A DNA stretch of 13,452 nucleotides from Oscillospiraceae bacterium (lineage in GTDB: Bacteria; Bacillota; Clostridia; Oscillospirales; Ruminococcaceae): the NCBI GenBank assembly GCA_017472375.1, contig JAFUQL010000032.1, forward strand, positions 1 through 13,452, in the 5' to 3' direction. Below are positions 13,289-13,452 of this stretch, piece by piece; the stretch's first letter is position 1, and the number at the start of each line of letters is the position of its first letter. Both the position numbers and the translations under genes were made by a program. The notes under the pieces were generated by a model, which made no database searches, had not been told where the DNA came from, and saw nothing but the letters and a program-made list of their open reading frames with translations.

Positions 13289-13452
13289 ATGGCGCAAAAA
13301 GTAACTGGCTACATTAAGCTGCAGATCCCCGCCGGCAAGGCGACTCCGGCCCCCCCTGTCGGTCCCGCTCTGGGCCAGCATGGTGTCAACATCATGCAGT
13401 TCACCAAGGCCTTCAACGAGCGTACCCAGAAGGACATGGGTCTGATCATTCC
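13289..13452 (+). CDS. rplK: 50S ribosomal protein uL11 (5' part)
   Basis: The first 54 residues of L11, cut by the window end. MAQKVTGYIKLQIPAGKATP is followed by the diagnostic PPVGPALGQHGVNIMQF (22-38) of the N-terminal domain, which contacts the GTPase-associated centre. ATG at 13289 has SD GGAGGTG (13274-13280). rplA would be expected next, outside the window. Confidence 0.97.
   Translation, partial: MAQKVTGYIKLQIPAGKATPAPPVGPALGQHGVNIMQFTKAFNERTQKDMGLII

Noticed and set aside
1..13452. tRNA genes, CRISPR arrays, insertion sequences, phage or defence genes
   Set aside because: I looked through the gaps and coding frames. No cloverleaf, regular repeat array, transposase, integrase or toxin-antitoxin motif was found.

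Overview
The window reads as chromosomal DNA of a GC-rich anaerobic Firmicute of class Clostridia, most likely Oscillospiraceae (Faecalibacterium / Subdoligranulum / Gemmiger neighbourhood). That placement is an inference. It rests on an oxygen-sensitive 2-hydroxyglutaryl-CoA dehydratase of glutamate fermentation, a Gram-positive style lipoprotein TRAP binding protein, DUF1934 next to argS, strong SD sites, and codon use dominated by GAG, CTG, AAG and GCC/ACC. The same codon bias produces several very long antisense open frames that I reject.

Layout. (1) 1-1709: the 3' part of hgdA, all of hgdB and a strong terminator, forming the end of a hydroxyglutarate-pathway operon. (2) 1750-3379: a candidate promoter, a terminator-like hairpin in the leader, then two tandem MgtC/SapB-family membrane protein genes. 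(3) 3560-6810: a near-consensus promoter driving a three-gene TRAP transporter, dctP-dctQ-dctM. A large hairpin lies between the binding protein and the membrane subunits, and a strong terminator closes the unit. (4) 6832-7482: a YcxB-like small membrane protein squeezed between two terminators. (5) 7506-11887, minus strand: one operon read ddl, murI, DUF1934, argS, ending in a bidirectional terminator shared with the YcxB-like gene. (6) 11888-12049: spacer with no gene. (7) 12050-end, plus strand: the conserved rpmG-secE-nusG-rplK ribosome/secretion/transcription cluster, with a structured nusG-rplK gap and rplK cut by the window end.

How they work together. HgdAB dehydrates (R)-2-hydroxyglutaryl-CoA made from glutamate. 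The TRAP system probably imports an organic acid whose identity cannot be read from the sequence. ddl and murI supply D-Ala-D-Ala and D-glutamate for peptidoglycan.

I see no clearly new multi-gene system, mobile element, CRISPR array, tRNA or rRNA. The best leads are regulatory RNA candidates. They are the leader of the mgtC pair, the dctP/dctQ hairpin, the terminator pressed against the YcxB-like gene, the nested inverted repeat upstream of ddl, and the three-hairpin nusG-rplK gap.
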